This document shows, piece by piece, positions 20,594-32,680 of a stretch of 64,000 bases of DNA (the first letter of the stretch is position 1; each line of letters begins with the position of its first letter). A program made the translations under genes and the position numbers. Below the pieces are notes generated by a model, which ran no database searches, was not told the origin of the DNA, and was given only the letters and a program-made list of their open reading frames with translations. The stretch spans positions 1,674,001 through 1,738,000 of the forward strand of contig OW051495.1 in the NCBI GenBank assembly GCA_932521035.1. The letters run 5' to 3'. Source of the stretch: Oscheius dolichura (taxonomy: Eukaryota > Nematoda > Chromadorea > Rhabditida > Rhabditidae).

Positions 20594-21361
20594 CTATTTT
20601 TTGTCAATTTCGAGAGATTTGAAAATATCGTGCAGTTGAGATATGCTTAGGTTTTTGCTCGGAGGAATATTTTTAGACATATGTGTACACCAACCATTTA
20701 AAGTGCATGAATTATACTTTTTCTGAAATAAAATAATAGCTATCAAATTGAAAAAAAAACAAACTTACATATTTCTGCGAAACGTTCAAACCATAAGCTA
20801 ATGAAAAGAGATAGCCGTCAAAGGCATTCCCAGCATCCATGCTTGCAATCCTCAAATTTTGTACTAATTATTTTTTCGGCATATTTGTAAATTGAATCTG
20901 ACACGGTGAATCGGCGAGCGGAATCTAGTAAATCACCGGTTTCATTCCAGAATTCTAAATTATCTCGTAAATCTAAAAAGAAAGAAATTACTTTTAGATC
21001 CATCTGACCACGGCGGTTTAGAGACCTTACAGCACTGCATAAAATTAGCTGCATCCTCGATTTCTCTATTGTACATAAATTGCAAGATTCTCTTGAAGGT
21101 TATTCCGCTGATATCATTGATTTGAAATGTGTTTGTCAAAATCTGAAAATAGAAAAAAATAGGAGAAATTATAAAAACAAGACCTCATTTATTCCTTCGT
21201 AAAACAACTTTTGAAATAGCCTGAATTATTTGCTAGAATCTAAAAAAATAACATTTAACCAAATCTAAGAAGCTAACCATTTTATGCACGTAGAATTCAT
21301 GGTTATCTACGACTAGAACAACATCCGAAAGCGATTTATCACCAAAATAAACGGCTTTCAT
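20594..21361 (-). pseudogene. BTB/POZ gene copy B with two single-base frameshifts
   Basis: All five exons of the BTB gene are recognisable in order (start near 21361; stop TAG at 20594-20596), and the splice sites look usable. Compared with copies A and C, one base is missing in the exon around 21207-21216 (after NNSGYFK) and one base is extra near 20821-20826 (after CWEC). Each shifts the frame. The last exon (KYNSCTLNGWC...) is intact. Either this is a recent pseudogene or the two changes are assembly errors. Confidence 0.65.
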
Positions 21362-21570
21362 GGGCCTAGAAAGACTGATGTTTTCATAATCAAAAATGGT
21401 AGAAACAAAATCTATGAAAGTAATCTGTGTACAGAAGTAACTAAATAATCATTCTAACAAATAATTTACGGGTAAAGAAGTTTTATAAACTAAACAAAAC
21501 AACAGAACAAAATGCAGAATACAAGGAAACGAAGTAAATGCTTTACAAGGACTGAATTGAAGGATCAATT

Positions 21571-22362
21571 CTAAAGAATTTTAACAGAATGCAGGATAGT
21601 ATAGAGCTGGGTAACGTCCATCTTCATCCGTTTGGGAATATTCTTCGCCATGTTTTCGCACCATCCTTTTATAGTGATCAAATTATATCTTTTCTAAATA
21701 AATTTACTTGAAAAACGATAGAGAAGCTTACGTTTCTTTGAACAACGTCCAAATTGTAGGCAGACGAAAAGATGAATCCGTCAAAACACTCCCAACAGCC
21801 ACAGTTACAGGCATCCTTGCTAATCATTCTCGCAACGTATTTCTTAATGGACTTCGACATGGCGAATCGTTCAGCAGCATCTAATAAATTACTCGTTTCT
21901 TCCCAGAATCCTAAAATGACCAGAATGTAATACAACCCGTTTTCAGATAACAAAAACGTATAAAAATAGAAGTAAATAATCACAATCAGCTCACTTCTAG
22001 ATCCATCCGACCATGGCGGTTTGCAAACTCTGCAGCATGGCATGAAACTGTCAGCATCATCGATTTCTCCTTTGTAGATAAATTGTAGAAGCCTCTTGAA
22101 GGTCTTAGGGCTGACATCTTTGATTTCGAATGTGTTTGTCAAAATCTAAAAATAGCACAGACTAAGAGACGTTTTCAAAATGTTACTTGATCCAATCCAT
22201 CGTAAAATAGCTTTCTAAAATAATCCGAATGGTTGGAAAGCATCTAAAAATGAATAGATCAAGTGGAAAAAAGATAACCATTTTATGAACGTGAAATTTG
22301 TGGCCGTCAACGAGAAGAACAACATCCGAAAGCGTTGCATCACCAAAATACATTTCTACCAT
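21571..22362 (-). CDS. BTB/POZ domain protein, copy A
   Basis: Five exons join in phase to 197 residues: 22362-22279, 22243-22187, 22145-21995, 21910-21732, 21693-21571. The BTB fold is covered by FGDATLSDVVLLVDGHKFHV, HSDYFRKLFYDG and FKRLLQFIYKGEIDDADSF, then NLLDAAERFAMSKSIKKYVAR, a BACK-like start. Between them sits a Cys cluster (MPCCRVCKPPW), and the C-terminal part has CNCGCWECFDG, which is not part of the standard fold. No MATH or Kelch domain is present. In nematodes such BTB-only proteins often act as Cul3 ubiquitin-ligase adaptors; that is family knowledge, not shown here. A polypyrimidine tract with TTTCAG just before the ATG could be a trans-splice acceptor. Confidence 0.75.
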
Positions 22363-23392
22363 TGTGCCTGAAAAAAAAACAATGTGAATAATTGTAAGAA
22401 GCAAAAAAATACAAATAGCTCGAAGTGGAAACGTTTACACACATAAAAAGAAACGCTTGCGGAATAAATTAATAATTTTCATATGAAGTTGAATGATTTC
22501 ATACGATTTCAAATTCAGCATTGAATAAGCAAGGGCTTCGCGATGTAGCAAATCGAATCTGATGTGCAATAGTACAATGGATGATTGATTTGGATGTAGA
22601 AACATGAGTGCAAAAGGAGAAAACGATAACATAGCAAATTATTACTTTACAATTAAAATTCAGTGCATTTTATACGTTTTCCAATAGAGTTGTTTGCTCA
22701 TCTAATAAGCCAATGGTTTGCCCATACAATCTATTGATTGTGATATAAAAATAGACAAAACAATGTAAAGAAAACAATTGAACATGACAGAGAGGTGAAA
22801 AGTAAAAAGGAAGAGCAGCAATTATGTTACGGGTGTCGCACAGCGTCACCACGCGGCGTTCAAACAACTCCTTCATTTGAGTAGAAGCTCATTTCAACCA
22901 TTTGTCCTCGTTTTTTAGATGACTCCAGTGTTTCTTTTGATTATTCACAATTGATAACTGATAGAAGACAAGGATAGAAGAGGAAAACACATAAGAATAT
23001 GCAACAAATATAATAAATTAGTTTTTTTTTTCAAAAGACAGGCGATCACAAGTCTCTAAACTTCCTATTTTTTGCATTTCTCTAATTGGAATTGATCATA
23101 TTTTTATAAAATAGTTTTTTTATGGCTCAACAATAGCATACAAAAACTATATCAAAAATACTTCTTCTCCATTTTTTATAGTCAATAATTGTTTTCTCCT
23201 CTTCCCACTTCAAAACATTTCCGTTTCAATAGCGACTTATATCAGCCAGCCAGATCTCTATTCGTTCTATCTAATTTGATCTCAAACTTCCATCTCCGCA
23301 ATCTATCTTTCCCCCCATTTTCCCTGTTCCACATCCTGGCCTCCTGTCTATAAAATGGTCAAGATTTCTCTCCCTCTATCCAACAGCACGCC
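22363..23392. other. Intergenic region; probable collagen promoter at its right end
   Basis: No coding exon is supported. CTATAAAATGG at about 23347 is a TATA-like box 45 bp before the collagen ATG. Confidence 0.45.
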
Positions 23393-25143
23393 ATGGATGC
23401 CCAAAGCCGCATCTCTGCCTACAAATGGGTCTCCTATACGGCCGTCACTTTCTCTCTTCTCGCCCTTCTGTGTGTGAGCTTTTTTTCTCTATTATAGTGG
23501 CTATTATAGTGGCACCCATCAAAAACGGCAAAAAGCTGAAGTTATAAAGAATTTTTGAAACCAAACAGACTTTTTATGATAGTTATAAAAGAGATAACGA
23601 CGCAATGAATTCCCATCAAAATATTGTTGATTTATACCAATTTTAAAACATAACGAAATGAACTATTGTAGTGCATGAGCTTCATTTTGAACAATTCCTG
23701 AAACCAAAGCGCTTTTCAATAAAATAGACACAAATTGGACTATTTGAGCAGTATTTGTTGAATTCATTGAATTTCTTATGTTCAACAGTGGCAATATTAT
23801 CGCAGATTGTGTGATTATCACAGTAGATCACAACTTTGCCGTGAACAGATTCGAATGTACCGATTTTAGCAAAACGAAAACTGGGGGAAAACGGTTCTTT
23901 ATGAGTTCCGATAGCCTTTGAAAAGCAAAGTTGATGTATTCATGCAATTCTGGCTCGAAATTGAGTTATTCTGTTGTTCTGAAGGGATAATAAGAATTTT
24001 CCTGTCGAGTTGATTTGAAGTCCTTCCCATAGAGCCCTGTTCGATTGCGGAATAATCCCAATTTTTGATGCTCAATTGAGTTTTGAATACGCCTTTCTAT
24101 TTATCGAATACATCATTGAATTTTCGTAAAAGGCGAGCATGCCCCACAAGTAGACTGAAATTTAGCGTTTTGAGCTTTTCTGCTTGATTTTTTTAACGTT
24201 CTACAGTGATAATATTAGTTCGCATTTTATTTTCACCATAATATCAGGTTGCCACTACTCTTCCAATGATATACGGCTACGTCCACCACGTCCGTCACTT
24301 GGTAGAGAATGAGTCCTCCTTCTGTCAAGACGCCGCAACGGAAATCTGGAATGAGATCAGCCAGCTCCGAACGGTTAACCAGACCCGTGCCAGGAGACAA
24401 TACACTGCTCCTGAAGGCATCTACCCCTCTATTTATCTAAAAATTCGCGTTTTCTAGGCGGTGGTTCGTCCAAGGGCGCCTGCGGCAGTTGCTGTATCCC
24501 GGGCGCGGCGGGACCTGCCGGAAATCCCGGGAAAAATGGCAAACCGGGAAGGAATGGAGCGCCAGGATCGCCAGGAAATCCTGGACAGCTGAGGGGGGCT
24601 CCTCTCTGTGCCCCGACGACTCCCCCGCCTTGCAAGCCCTGCCCAGCTGGGCCACCAGGACCACCGGGAGCGGAAGGAGCTATCGGAGAGGCTGGAGCCC
24701 CAGGACAGGCAGGACGGAGTGGAATTGATGGTCAGCCCGGTGACCAAGGAGTCAAGGGCCCGCCTGGACCACCCGGGGAGCAGGGACTCGAAGGAATGCC
24801 CGGAGAGCCGGGAGCTCCTGCCCCGCAAGAAGGCGGCCCCGTCGAGGGAGAGCCCGGACCGCCCGGAGCGCCGGGACCTCAAGGCGCCCCAGGAAAACCA
24901 GGAGCTCCTGGAAATGACGGCCGTCCTGGTTAGTTTTTCTCTTTTTCAACTGATAAAGGGATTTTTTCAGGCCCGCCAGGACATAAAGGCCCCGTTGGGC
25001 CGGATGGATCGCCGGGAAATGCTGGAGCAGCGGGTGGAAAAGGATCAGCTGGAGCACACGGAGAACCGGGAGAGAAGGGCATCTGCCCCCGGTATTGTGC
25101 AGCAGATGGAGGAGTATTCTTCGAAGATGGAACCAGGCGATAA
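23393..25143 (+). CDS. Cuticle collagen
   Basis: Four exons join in phase to 297 residues: 23393-23473, 24248-24416, 24458-24928, 24971-25143. The N-terminus has the nematode cuticular collagen domain ([16 protein letters not shown], then [19 protein letters not shown] and [10 protein letters not shown]) with a membrane-spanning segment. The furin-type site RARRQY follows. Gly-X-Y blocks are interrupted by Cys clusters ([19 protein letters not shown]), and the tail is the typical [20 protein letters not shown]. It is secreted by the hypodermis and cross-linked into the cuticle. Intron 1 is long (774 nt). Intron 2 (24417-24457) has a GC donor (GAAG then GCATCT) and an AG acceptor; no usable GT donor is nearby. 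Confidence 0.93.
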
Positions 25144-25733
25144 GAGGGGAAGAATAAAGATGTTACAACGGATGAGTGAGATCCATTGAAAGAGCTGCCA
25201 GGTTAACATATTTATCCCGGCTGTAAAACAGAAAATTTTCAAAATTGGTCAGTAATGGAAAAACAGCGGAATTATTCGACTTTCGGATGCGGTATGAATT
25301 GAAGAGTCAGCGTTTAGTCGTAGTATCCACATGGCTTTACCAGTAATTCAAAACCAGTTCTACTCTTACAGTAACCGGATGGTGCAGAGCAAGACGAAGG
25401 TAACAATATTCCCTTGAAGAAATGGAAACGATAAGTTAGTGTGACGTCTTGAAACTAGATGGTAAAGGGAAGACTGGGTTTTATGGGTGTTCAACATTAT
25501 GGAGAGAGGAGTAAAATCTTTTCAAGACGGTATTACTTATCTCAACTGTAAAGCAGGAAAACCACATCCTCGGCGCTTTTCTCGGAGTACGGTGAATGAT
25601 CCTAGGTAATAGGAAATTACCGTAACCCGGAAGCGTAAGACAACGCGAAGTTCTTCTATTTCGCTTCATGATCATCGATTTTTCCAAATCAAAAACATCC
25701 TCTCCTATTCGCCAGCTCTTCGTCTTGAAGACA
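25144..25733. other. Intergenic, no gene recognised
   Basis: No supported exon on either strand. The next gene may start at an earlier in-frame ATG (25668). Confidence 0.4.
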
Positions 25734-28700
25734 ATGACTCGACCGAAAAGATCCACCGCCACGAAACGAGGAGGAAGTAGCCGAAATATAGCCGACCATC
25801 TGGTAGAAAAGGACCAAGAAACTGCGGATATCTTCAAGGAAACGGCCAATTTGGATATCCAACCACGGAGACGAAGTCTGAGGATCCGGAAGGCGAAGAA
25901 AGTTTACTTTGAAGGTTTGACACTTTTAGCTATTGATGCAAAAACGGCAGAGATCTTAGTATCGAAAAGAACAGGAAAATGTTTACAGTTGTAGGGCAAT
26001 TGAAGCAGTTTTGTTTGGGGTATTTGCTAACTTTTTATAAGATTCTAGCCGTTTCCTTTTTCATCTGTCTTGCAGTTCGATAACAAGACTTGATAAAACT
26101 AAAGGTTTGCGCACACCTGGGCAAAGCGCCCAATTTCGGCCGGGCGCAGCCTTTTTTGGGCGTTCACGGGAGTGTCGTCTATTTGTCTCCATATCTCGGT
26201 CATTTCCCGGTCGATTTCAAAAATTCAAAGACCTCGTTGGAGAGCACGAAAAGGCAATTCTAACGAACCCAGTCACATCTGAACCGATCCGACAACACTT
26301 TCTGTAGCCTCACAAACTTTGACAGATGATATGTTATGGAACGCGGCGCACCCAAAATCGGAAACAATTTTGTTTGGAGAGGGCTATTTACTCCGCTGCC
26401 ATCGTTATCCGCGGTGCATCTTCTTCGATACTGTGTAAAAAAATATTGTTTAGTCAATTTCCAAGAAAAATGTTTGGGGATTTTTTGGCAAAAGGGCAGC
26501 GCTTTGTCGTGATCAGAAGGCAGTTCCGGTAAATTTTCTGTAGTTTTAAATTGAACATAAAGTGCAAGCGATTGAATTGATGCAATATTTCTACTGATGC
26601 AAACTGATGCAATATTTCTGAAAAGCTAATACCAATATGAACTGAAAAAATGAAGTTTCCATATCTTTCCAATACCGTATCCACCATATTTCAATTTCCA
26701 TCTTCCAGAATCGGACCCCGAATCTCTTCTCATTGAAGACGCCTCCATTCTAAAGGAACCCACTCAAAATGAGCAGAATCCCATTATTGGTAAGCTCTAA
26801 CTTTCTTGTTCTATCGAATTTCTCTTCAGAAACCTGCAACACAACCGTTGATCATCCGATGGAAGAAGAATTTTGGGCAATAACCCCGCCACGAGATGAA
26901 GAACCACCAGAGGGAAATGCCCATGTTTCAGGTGGGCTACTAAATGGCTGATTTCTATAATTTTCACTACTGGGCAATCAAACATTGATAAACCCGTTTA
27001 GATGGAACAGAAACGCTTCCTCCTACGATCCCAACCGTGGATTATAGTCAATTCAGCGCTCTGGAAACCCAATTCCAGCTGTCAGCCATGCTAGAGACGG
27101 CTGTAATTAGAGAAACGAGACCTACAGGTAGGTGTGGGACCATATTTTGAGAGCAAAAAAAGGAGGAAAGTACGGTATATTCCATTTCAAATGGAAAAAA
27201 TTTAGTTAAAGGTAAAGTCGGGTCTAGATAGAGCATTTGGCCGTCTAGATGGTCCAACCCGACATTTTTGCATGCATTTTTACGCGTATTTCACGTATAT
27301 TTTGATCGTTTTTATCACTGATTTTGCTTATTTGAGCTATGAACTACCGAAAAAAAGTAAAAACAGCCGAAGTCTATGTCAGATACAATTATCGAAAATT
27401 TGGAAAGAAATTGAACTCGAAAAATTTGAAGGTCCGAACAGCGCGGGAAAAGTTTTTCCATTTGAAACAGACCATAATAAGCAAAAATAGTTTATTTCAA
27501 TCAGAATAACCGACTAACAAGCATTGTACAACTTTTGTACAACGCTTGTGCAACTTTTCATTGGATCGAAAAGATCTGCTGCCTATTGAATGCAACGGGT
27601 AATGGGCCAAACTTTTCTGTTCGCCAAAACATAAAAACTATGAATACTCTGTTCTTCAATTCAAAAGAATGCCGTTCCAAAACAATTTGGACAACAATTA
27701 GAATTTTAAAATTTTCGGTGGTCCCATAATAAGCAGGGCATCGTAGTTCGAATGGCGCCTGGAGTTACGTCGTGTTTTCTTGAAATCGTTCCAATTTCAA
27801 ACAGATTACATTGTAGTCAACTTCTGAATTCCCTTTTCCAGCAGTTCCTGAAGGATCCATTCCTCCAACCATCCCAAAAGCCGATTACGACCGCTACAGT
27901 ATCATGGAAATCCCTGGTCCAGTTCAGCAGAATTCTAGAGAAACTGGGAAAACTCAAGGTATCTTCTTTTTTCTTATGTTCTACAAGACGGGTAAAAGGA
28001 ATAACTTCATTATATTACGCTAACTCGGACCAACCGGGGTTTTCCAGATGTCACCGAATCTCTTCCTCCTACAGTACCACAATTCGCCATAAACAGTCAA
28101 TTCAGCGCCCTGGAAACACCGTTCCAGTTGTCAGCCATGCCGGAGACGGTTGTCATTAGACAAATGAGACTGCCAGGTACGACTGGGGTTGTATTTTTAA
28201 AAAATGGTTGTCGTTTTACATCAAATTTTTTATGTGTATGAAACAATCACCCGCATTGACCTTCCAGAACAGCGGATATTATTTATCCGCTTACAAAAAC
28301 ATTTTAAACAACTGGAACTATAGATAACTTTTCACTACGACCATTGTATCTCTTATCCGGCGGGTCAATCTATTCGCTTTCAATAACATTAAAAGGTACA
28401 AAAAAGTACAACACAACAAGTTGTTTCGAACCAAAAGAATGGTTCGGCATTTCTCAGCTATTCACACCACAAACGAAGGGGCCGAAAAGCTTTGCCGAGT
28501 GTAAAATGCGGCCAACTACAATAAGTGCTGTTTCGCGCAGTTTTGGGCGTATCACTTCACCATTGGTAAAATGTCTTTATGATCGACAGCTCCTACTTAT
28601 TTCCGCCTAAAAACATTTCCAAGAATAGCCCATCTTTTCCAGCTATTCCCGAAGAATCCATCCCCCCAACACTACCGAAAGCCGATTATGACCGTTACAG

Positions 28701-30820
28701 TATCATGGAAATGACTGGTCAAGATCAGCAAAAATCGGCAGAAACTGGAAAAACTCAAGGTTGCCTTTATTTCAACTCTCGTTTGTTTCACTTTTCTTAT
28801 AAAAAAGGCGTTATGTAACTCGAACTTTTTTTTGAGCTGAGGACTAGGCTCATTCGAACCGATAATTTTTGCTGCGCCGAAATGCACTTTTAGAATTTTT
28901 TGAAAGTGGCAGTGAGGAGGAAGCGAGCTTTTAAATTTCATTTTTTTAAGCCACTTTTTTTGAGCTAGCGTGGCGAGAGTAGTGTCATTCGACGGCGGTT
29001 CTTGGCGTATTGGCGGTTTATTCTAAGCTCTGGCGCGTAACAGTGACGAATCGACAGCACTTTACCAAACTTAAGCCCTTTTTCTATAGCCAGCCGGGTT
29101 CGGTCAGCCAACGGTCAGAATGGTCTGGGATTTGGCAAAGCCGGAGATTTCGACCAAACCGATGGAACAGAGTAAACCCCAGCGCGGAGCCTCCGCCAAC
29201 ACGAATCCCTTCACAAAAGAACTGGGCTCTTCTAGTCGTACGGCGGATAAAAAGAGCCGCTATGATGGTTCAGCAGTTGGATCCCAATCGGGGATGTCAG
29301 GATAATTTTTCGGATAATTTGTACGTAGTGACGCTATCTAATGAAAAAATATGTTTTTGGCTATAAATTAATTTCTTTTTGTGTTTACCTTATAGCCCAC
29401 ATCGCATTTCCAATATAAAAAAATAGCAAATTCAATAGAATCTTGTATTTTTAGAATGGATGCCGTAACTACGTACAAATTATCCGGAAAATTTTTCAAA
29501 AATTCCGGATAATTTGGTCGCAGTGACGCCACTCATTCTAAAAATATAATTTTTGCTTGACTTTGATATTTTCTCCTTTCATACATGTAGCCCATGATGT
29601 GGGCTACAGGATAAGCATAAAAAGAAACTAAATTATAGTCAAAAGCATATTTTTTCATTAGATGGCGTCACTACGTACAAATTATCCGAAAAATTATCCG
29701 AACATTTCTGATCCCAATATAAACAATCTGATTCAGATCTCACAGAATCTCTTCCTCCTAAAGTACCCCCGCTGGACTTCAGTCAGTTTAGCTCGCTAGA
29801 AACGCCATACCAACTATCAGCAATGCCGGTTATTCTACCCAAGAAGTCAACAAACGGAAACTGTAAGGTTTTACGGCGAATAGAAAAGAATTCAACCAAT
29901 TACAGCTGTCAATGAATCGGATCATTCAGTGTTCCTTGCTCAAAATCTGTATCAAGAAACTCCAGAAGTAGGAAGCTTCTTGGATGGAACACAATCCAGT
30001 AAGTTAGAATCTTAGTACAAGAAGAAAAAATAGCGAAGAAACCGAAACCATTCTAGAAGATTCATTACATTAGAAATTTTCAGATTCTGCAATTGAAAAT
30101 AAGAAAGCTGGCCCGTTTCCAAAGGAAGACTTTAAAAAACAAGGAGCAACAGGAGAATGGGTTCATTTTCGGGTTACAGGCAATCAGGTAAACAGCTTTC
30201 TCTTTGTTACGGAGGCGAGTTGGCAGTTTACGTAAAATATTGGAAACGAACAAACTTCCAAAATATTTTCGAAGTGTTTTTCGCCGCAGGAACCGTTCGT
30301 TGTGGGACCCTGCATTGGAAGGAAACCACTCTTTTAGCCAAAAAAAGTCTCTTTTTGTCGTGAAATTCCCATAAAAATTCGTAAACGAATTAACAAAAAG
30401 AGGGAAATCACATTTTAAAAAGAGAAACTCAAAGAAAAACTGTGGTTTGACAAGGAGTGTACAAAAAGAGGACGATAATGGAAGAATCAAACCACTGCAT
30501 TTTTTTAGACGTTGGTTCAAGTGTTTTTTCCTTCTTCTAACGAGTGAAAGAGTGCAAGAAACCTTATAGACTTCCTGAAACAACAACATAATTTTGTAAA
30601 ATAATTTGAACTAACTCCGGGGGCAAAATGTTTCACTGGGGGCACAAAAGGGCTATTTTACTGTTCGATCGTGGCGTCTCATGTCTATGACAATGTGATT
30701 GAATGAAAAATGTTGATATTTCAGAATTACGACGATTCTTCCATCTACAGCAGTGTCTTCTCGACCATTCATTGTAACAATCAGAGACGGATACTTCTTC
30801 AACAACGATTTCCCTGGTAG
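25734..30820 (+). CDS. Unknown 423-residue protein with repeated exon modules
   Basis: Eleven exons join in phase: 25734-25914, 26709-26789, 26830-26931, 27002-27127, 27842-27958, 28048-28176, 28643-28759, 29737-29862, 29906-29998, 30084-30187, 30725-30820. The N-terminus is strongly basic (RRRSLRIRKAKK), like a nuclear localisation signal. Exons 4, 6 and 8 encode one module (core SQFSALETPFQLSAMP, preceded by SLPPT.P). Exons 5 and 7 encode another (SIPPTLPKADYDRYSIME). They alternate, and all these junctions are phase 1, so the pair of exons was duplicated as a unit. The rest is acidic and Pro-rich and probably disordered. I recognise no domain. The last exon and the stop at 30818-30820 are the least certain part. 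Introns 6-10 contain foldback and dispersed repeats. Confidence 0.6.
26155..26310 (+). repeat. Dispersed repeat in intron 1 of the unknown gene
   Basis: Shares GGGAGTGTCG, ATCTCGGTCATTTCC, GGTCGATTTCAAAAATTCAA and TTGGAGAGCACG with 32340-32465, in the same orientation; a shorter, weaker match is at 1668-1733. Not coding. Confidence 0.65.
29279..29716. repeat. Foldback element in intron 7 of the unknown gene
   Basis: About 80 bp at 29279-29362 (containing ACAAATTATCCG inverted, TGTACGTAGTGACGCTATC) recurs in reverse complement at 29632-29715. A second, smaller palindrome lies between them (about 29465-29540, TTATCCGGAAAATTTTT...TTCCGGATAATTTG). The total is about 440 bp, without coding capacity. 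Confidence 0.75.
30262..30535 (-). repeat. Dispersed repeat, inverted copy of 3940-4195
   Basis: Lies in intron 10 of the unknown gene, in opposite orientation to the copy at 3.9 kb. Long matching blocks include CCCATAAAAATTCGTAAACG and GATAATGGAAGAATCAAACC. Confidence 0.7.
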
Positions 30821-31011
30821 CGAAACAAATATGTTTTATGTTGGGTATAAGATTATTGTGGTGGCTGATTGCATATTGCTAGGTTCGATGGAGTACGAAC
30901 AAAATAAAGTTGGCAGTAACAAGTTACAGGGGTTGAAATGTTGAGTAATGTCCAAATTACAGAGGGTTACGGTAATATTCAATGAAGTAAAATGGTAAAA
31001 GGCGGTAATTT

Positions 31012-32680
31012 TCATCCTCTAGCATTGCATCCCTGTCCGTTGCAGGTCAAAAACAGAGGAGCATCCTTGTCGCCGGCCATCAGGTTACCGAATTGGTCTG
31101 TTCGGGCATTCTGGAACGGATAACGATTGAATGGAAAGGAGAGTTTGCCCCGAATTCAGATTATCTGTTTTATAGACTAGGCCTTTTGAATTATGGCCAC
31201 AACATTAGAAAAAAGAACATAGTTTGTAGAGTAATGAAAATCTAATTTTTGGATGTTTTTTTCGTAAGAATAAGGTGAGGTTTGGGAATAAATCCATAGT
31301 CGTCTTTCTCTATGTGTACAAAAAAACAATAGGGCCACCGGTACAAGCGAATGGATCAGAACATGGTTTTTGGATAAACAGATTCCGGAAATTTTTATAT
31401 TTCTGCAATTCCATAAAGCTCGTCAATGCCAGACGGCATCAATGCTATTGGTCCAGCGTTTTCCCTAACCGCACCCCAAAACTCACCAACTGCGCGCCGC
31501 GCTCGAATAATTCGACCTTGCTTTTTCTTTATGTCTATCTTGTTCAGAATATTATGGCGCACAAGCTGGTATAGGTTATATTCCATAAGAATAAGAAATT
31601 GCTGAGTTATCGATAGAAACACTATGTTCACCTCAGAAACTCTATTTTGGGTTATATTTCAGCAATTTCTTACTCTTATGGAATACAACCTATACCTGCT
31701 TGTCCGCCATAAAATTTCGAACTAGACAGAAGCAAAAAAACTAAGAAAGGTCGAATTATTCGAGCGCGGCGCGCATTTGGTGAGTTTTTGAATGCGGTGA
31801 GGGAGAACGTTGGCTATGATAATGACAACGACCGTTTCATGCCAGTTTCAGAAAATAAACAGCGAAAATTACAGCAAAAAGGAGAGCTGTACTTACATCA
31901 TTTTGATACTGATCCATGAGCCACTTCCTGAAGGCGTCTCTGTCCTTCTCCATATCCGGGGAATTCTGCTGGACGACCTGTCTCTGGTACTGGTAGCCTC
32001 TGAAAATACCAACATCTATAATGTTCCATGTTCTCTTTTTATAAGGCATTTTGCTGACATTCAGTGGCCGTATGCAATCAACTGCCCGGGCCCACCCGGG
32101 AGGCTCCCGGGTACAAAATTGAGAACAAAATCCCTACCCGGGCGTGCCCGGGTGGCACCCGGGTGGTTGATTGCACACGGCCACAGTTTGTCCTCACTGC
32201 CCTCTTTTCGCTTTGAAATTATCCAAGGTTTTCGAATTTTTTGTAGGCTATTTTTATTCCCAGTAGGTAAACTCTCTACTCTATTCCATACATGGACAAT
32301 AGTCCAACATTGAGCACGTCCGTTATTGGCGGCGTAGACGGGAGTGTCGGGTGTTTGTATCTCGGTCATTTCCTGGTCGATTTCAAAAATTCAAAGACCT
32401 AGTTGGAGAGCACGTCAAGACGATTCTAATGAACCCAATCATATCTCAACCGAGCCGATAAAACAATTCTCTTTTTAAAATAGTGATTTCTCTAATTGTC
32501 TACATTTTATTCCATTCCGCTGTGGAAAAATAATAAGAAAACTGACTGATCAATATCCCGCATGGCAGTGTCATAAATCTGCTTGTAGTATTGTCCTTCG
32601 GGCATCATATTGAAGTCCGGATTGAATCGTTGAGCAGCCGAGACGGAGAATAGACAGAAGAGAAGGAGGAGGATCTTCAT
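31012..32680 (-). CDS. Small secreted protein, unknown family
   Basis: Three minus-strand exons join in phase to 111 residues: 32680-32547, 31999-31897, 31110-31012. The N-terminus is a strong signal peptide (MKILLLLFCLFSVSAAQ). The mature part is rich in Gln, Asp and Tyr (GYQYQRQVVQQNSPD), with DRDAFRKWLMDQYQND before the last junction and a single Cys pair near the end (LTCNGQGCNARG). No known domain. The second and first introns (about 790 and 550 nt) each hold a foldback element, which is unusual for such a short gene. Confidence 0.6.
31452..31810. repeat. Foldback element with ~160-bp arms
   Basis: The left arm (about 31452-31611) runs from CGTTTTCCCTAACCGCA through GCGCCGCGCTCGAATAATTC to GAAATTGCTGAG. 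The right arm (about 31640-31810) is its reverse complement with some mismatches, leaving a loop of about 30 bp. It would form one long hairpin if transcribed. It is in intron 2 of the secreted-protein gene. Confidence 0.8.
32060..32188. repeat. GC-rich foldback element of about 129 bp
   Basis: GTGGCCGTATGCAATCAACT at the left is matched by the inverse AGTTGATTGC-type end at the right (GGTTGATTGCACACGGCCAC), and the inside consists of repeated CCCGGG palindromes. It is in intron 1 of the secreted-protein gene. Confidence 0.75.
32340..32465 (+). repeat. Dispersed repeat, second clear copy
   Basis: Same family as 26155-26310. It lies in intron 1 of the secreted-protein gene, just beyond the GC-rich foldback. 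Confidence 0.65.

Noticed and set aside
24454-24882. Long minus-strand frame rich in Ser, Arg and Gly
   Set aside because: It is the antisense of the collagen Gly-X-Y exon, which keeps other frames open by composition.
29279-32188. A CRISPR-like array of inverted and direct repeats
   Set aside because: The repeats are long foldback arms without regular spacers, in a eukaryotic intron context.
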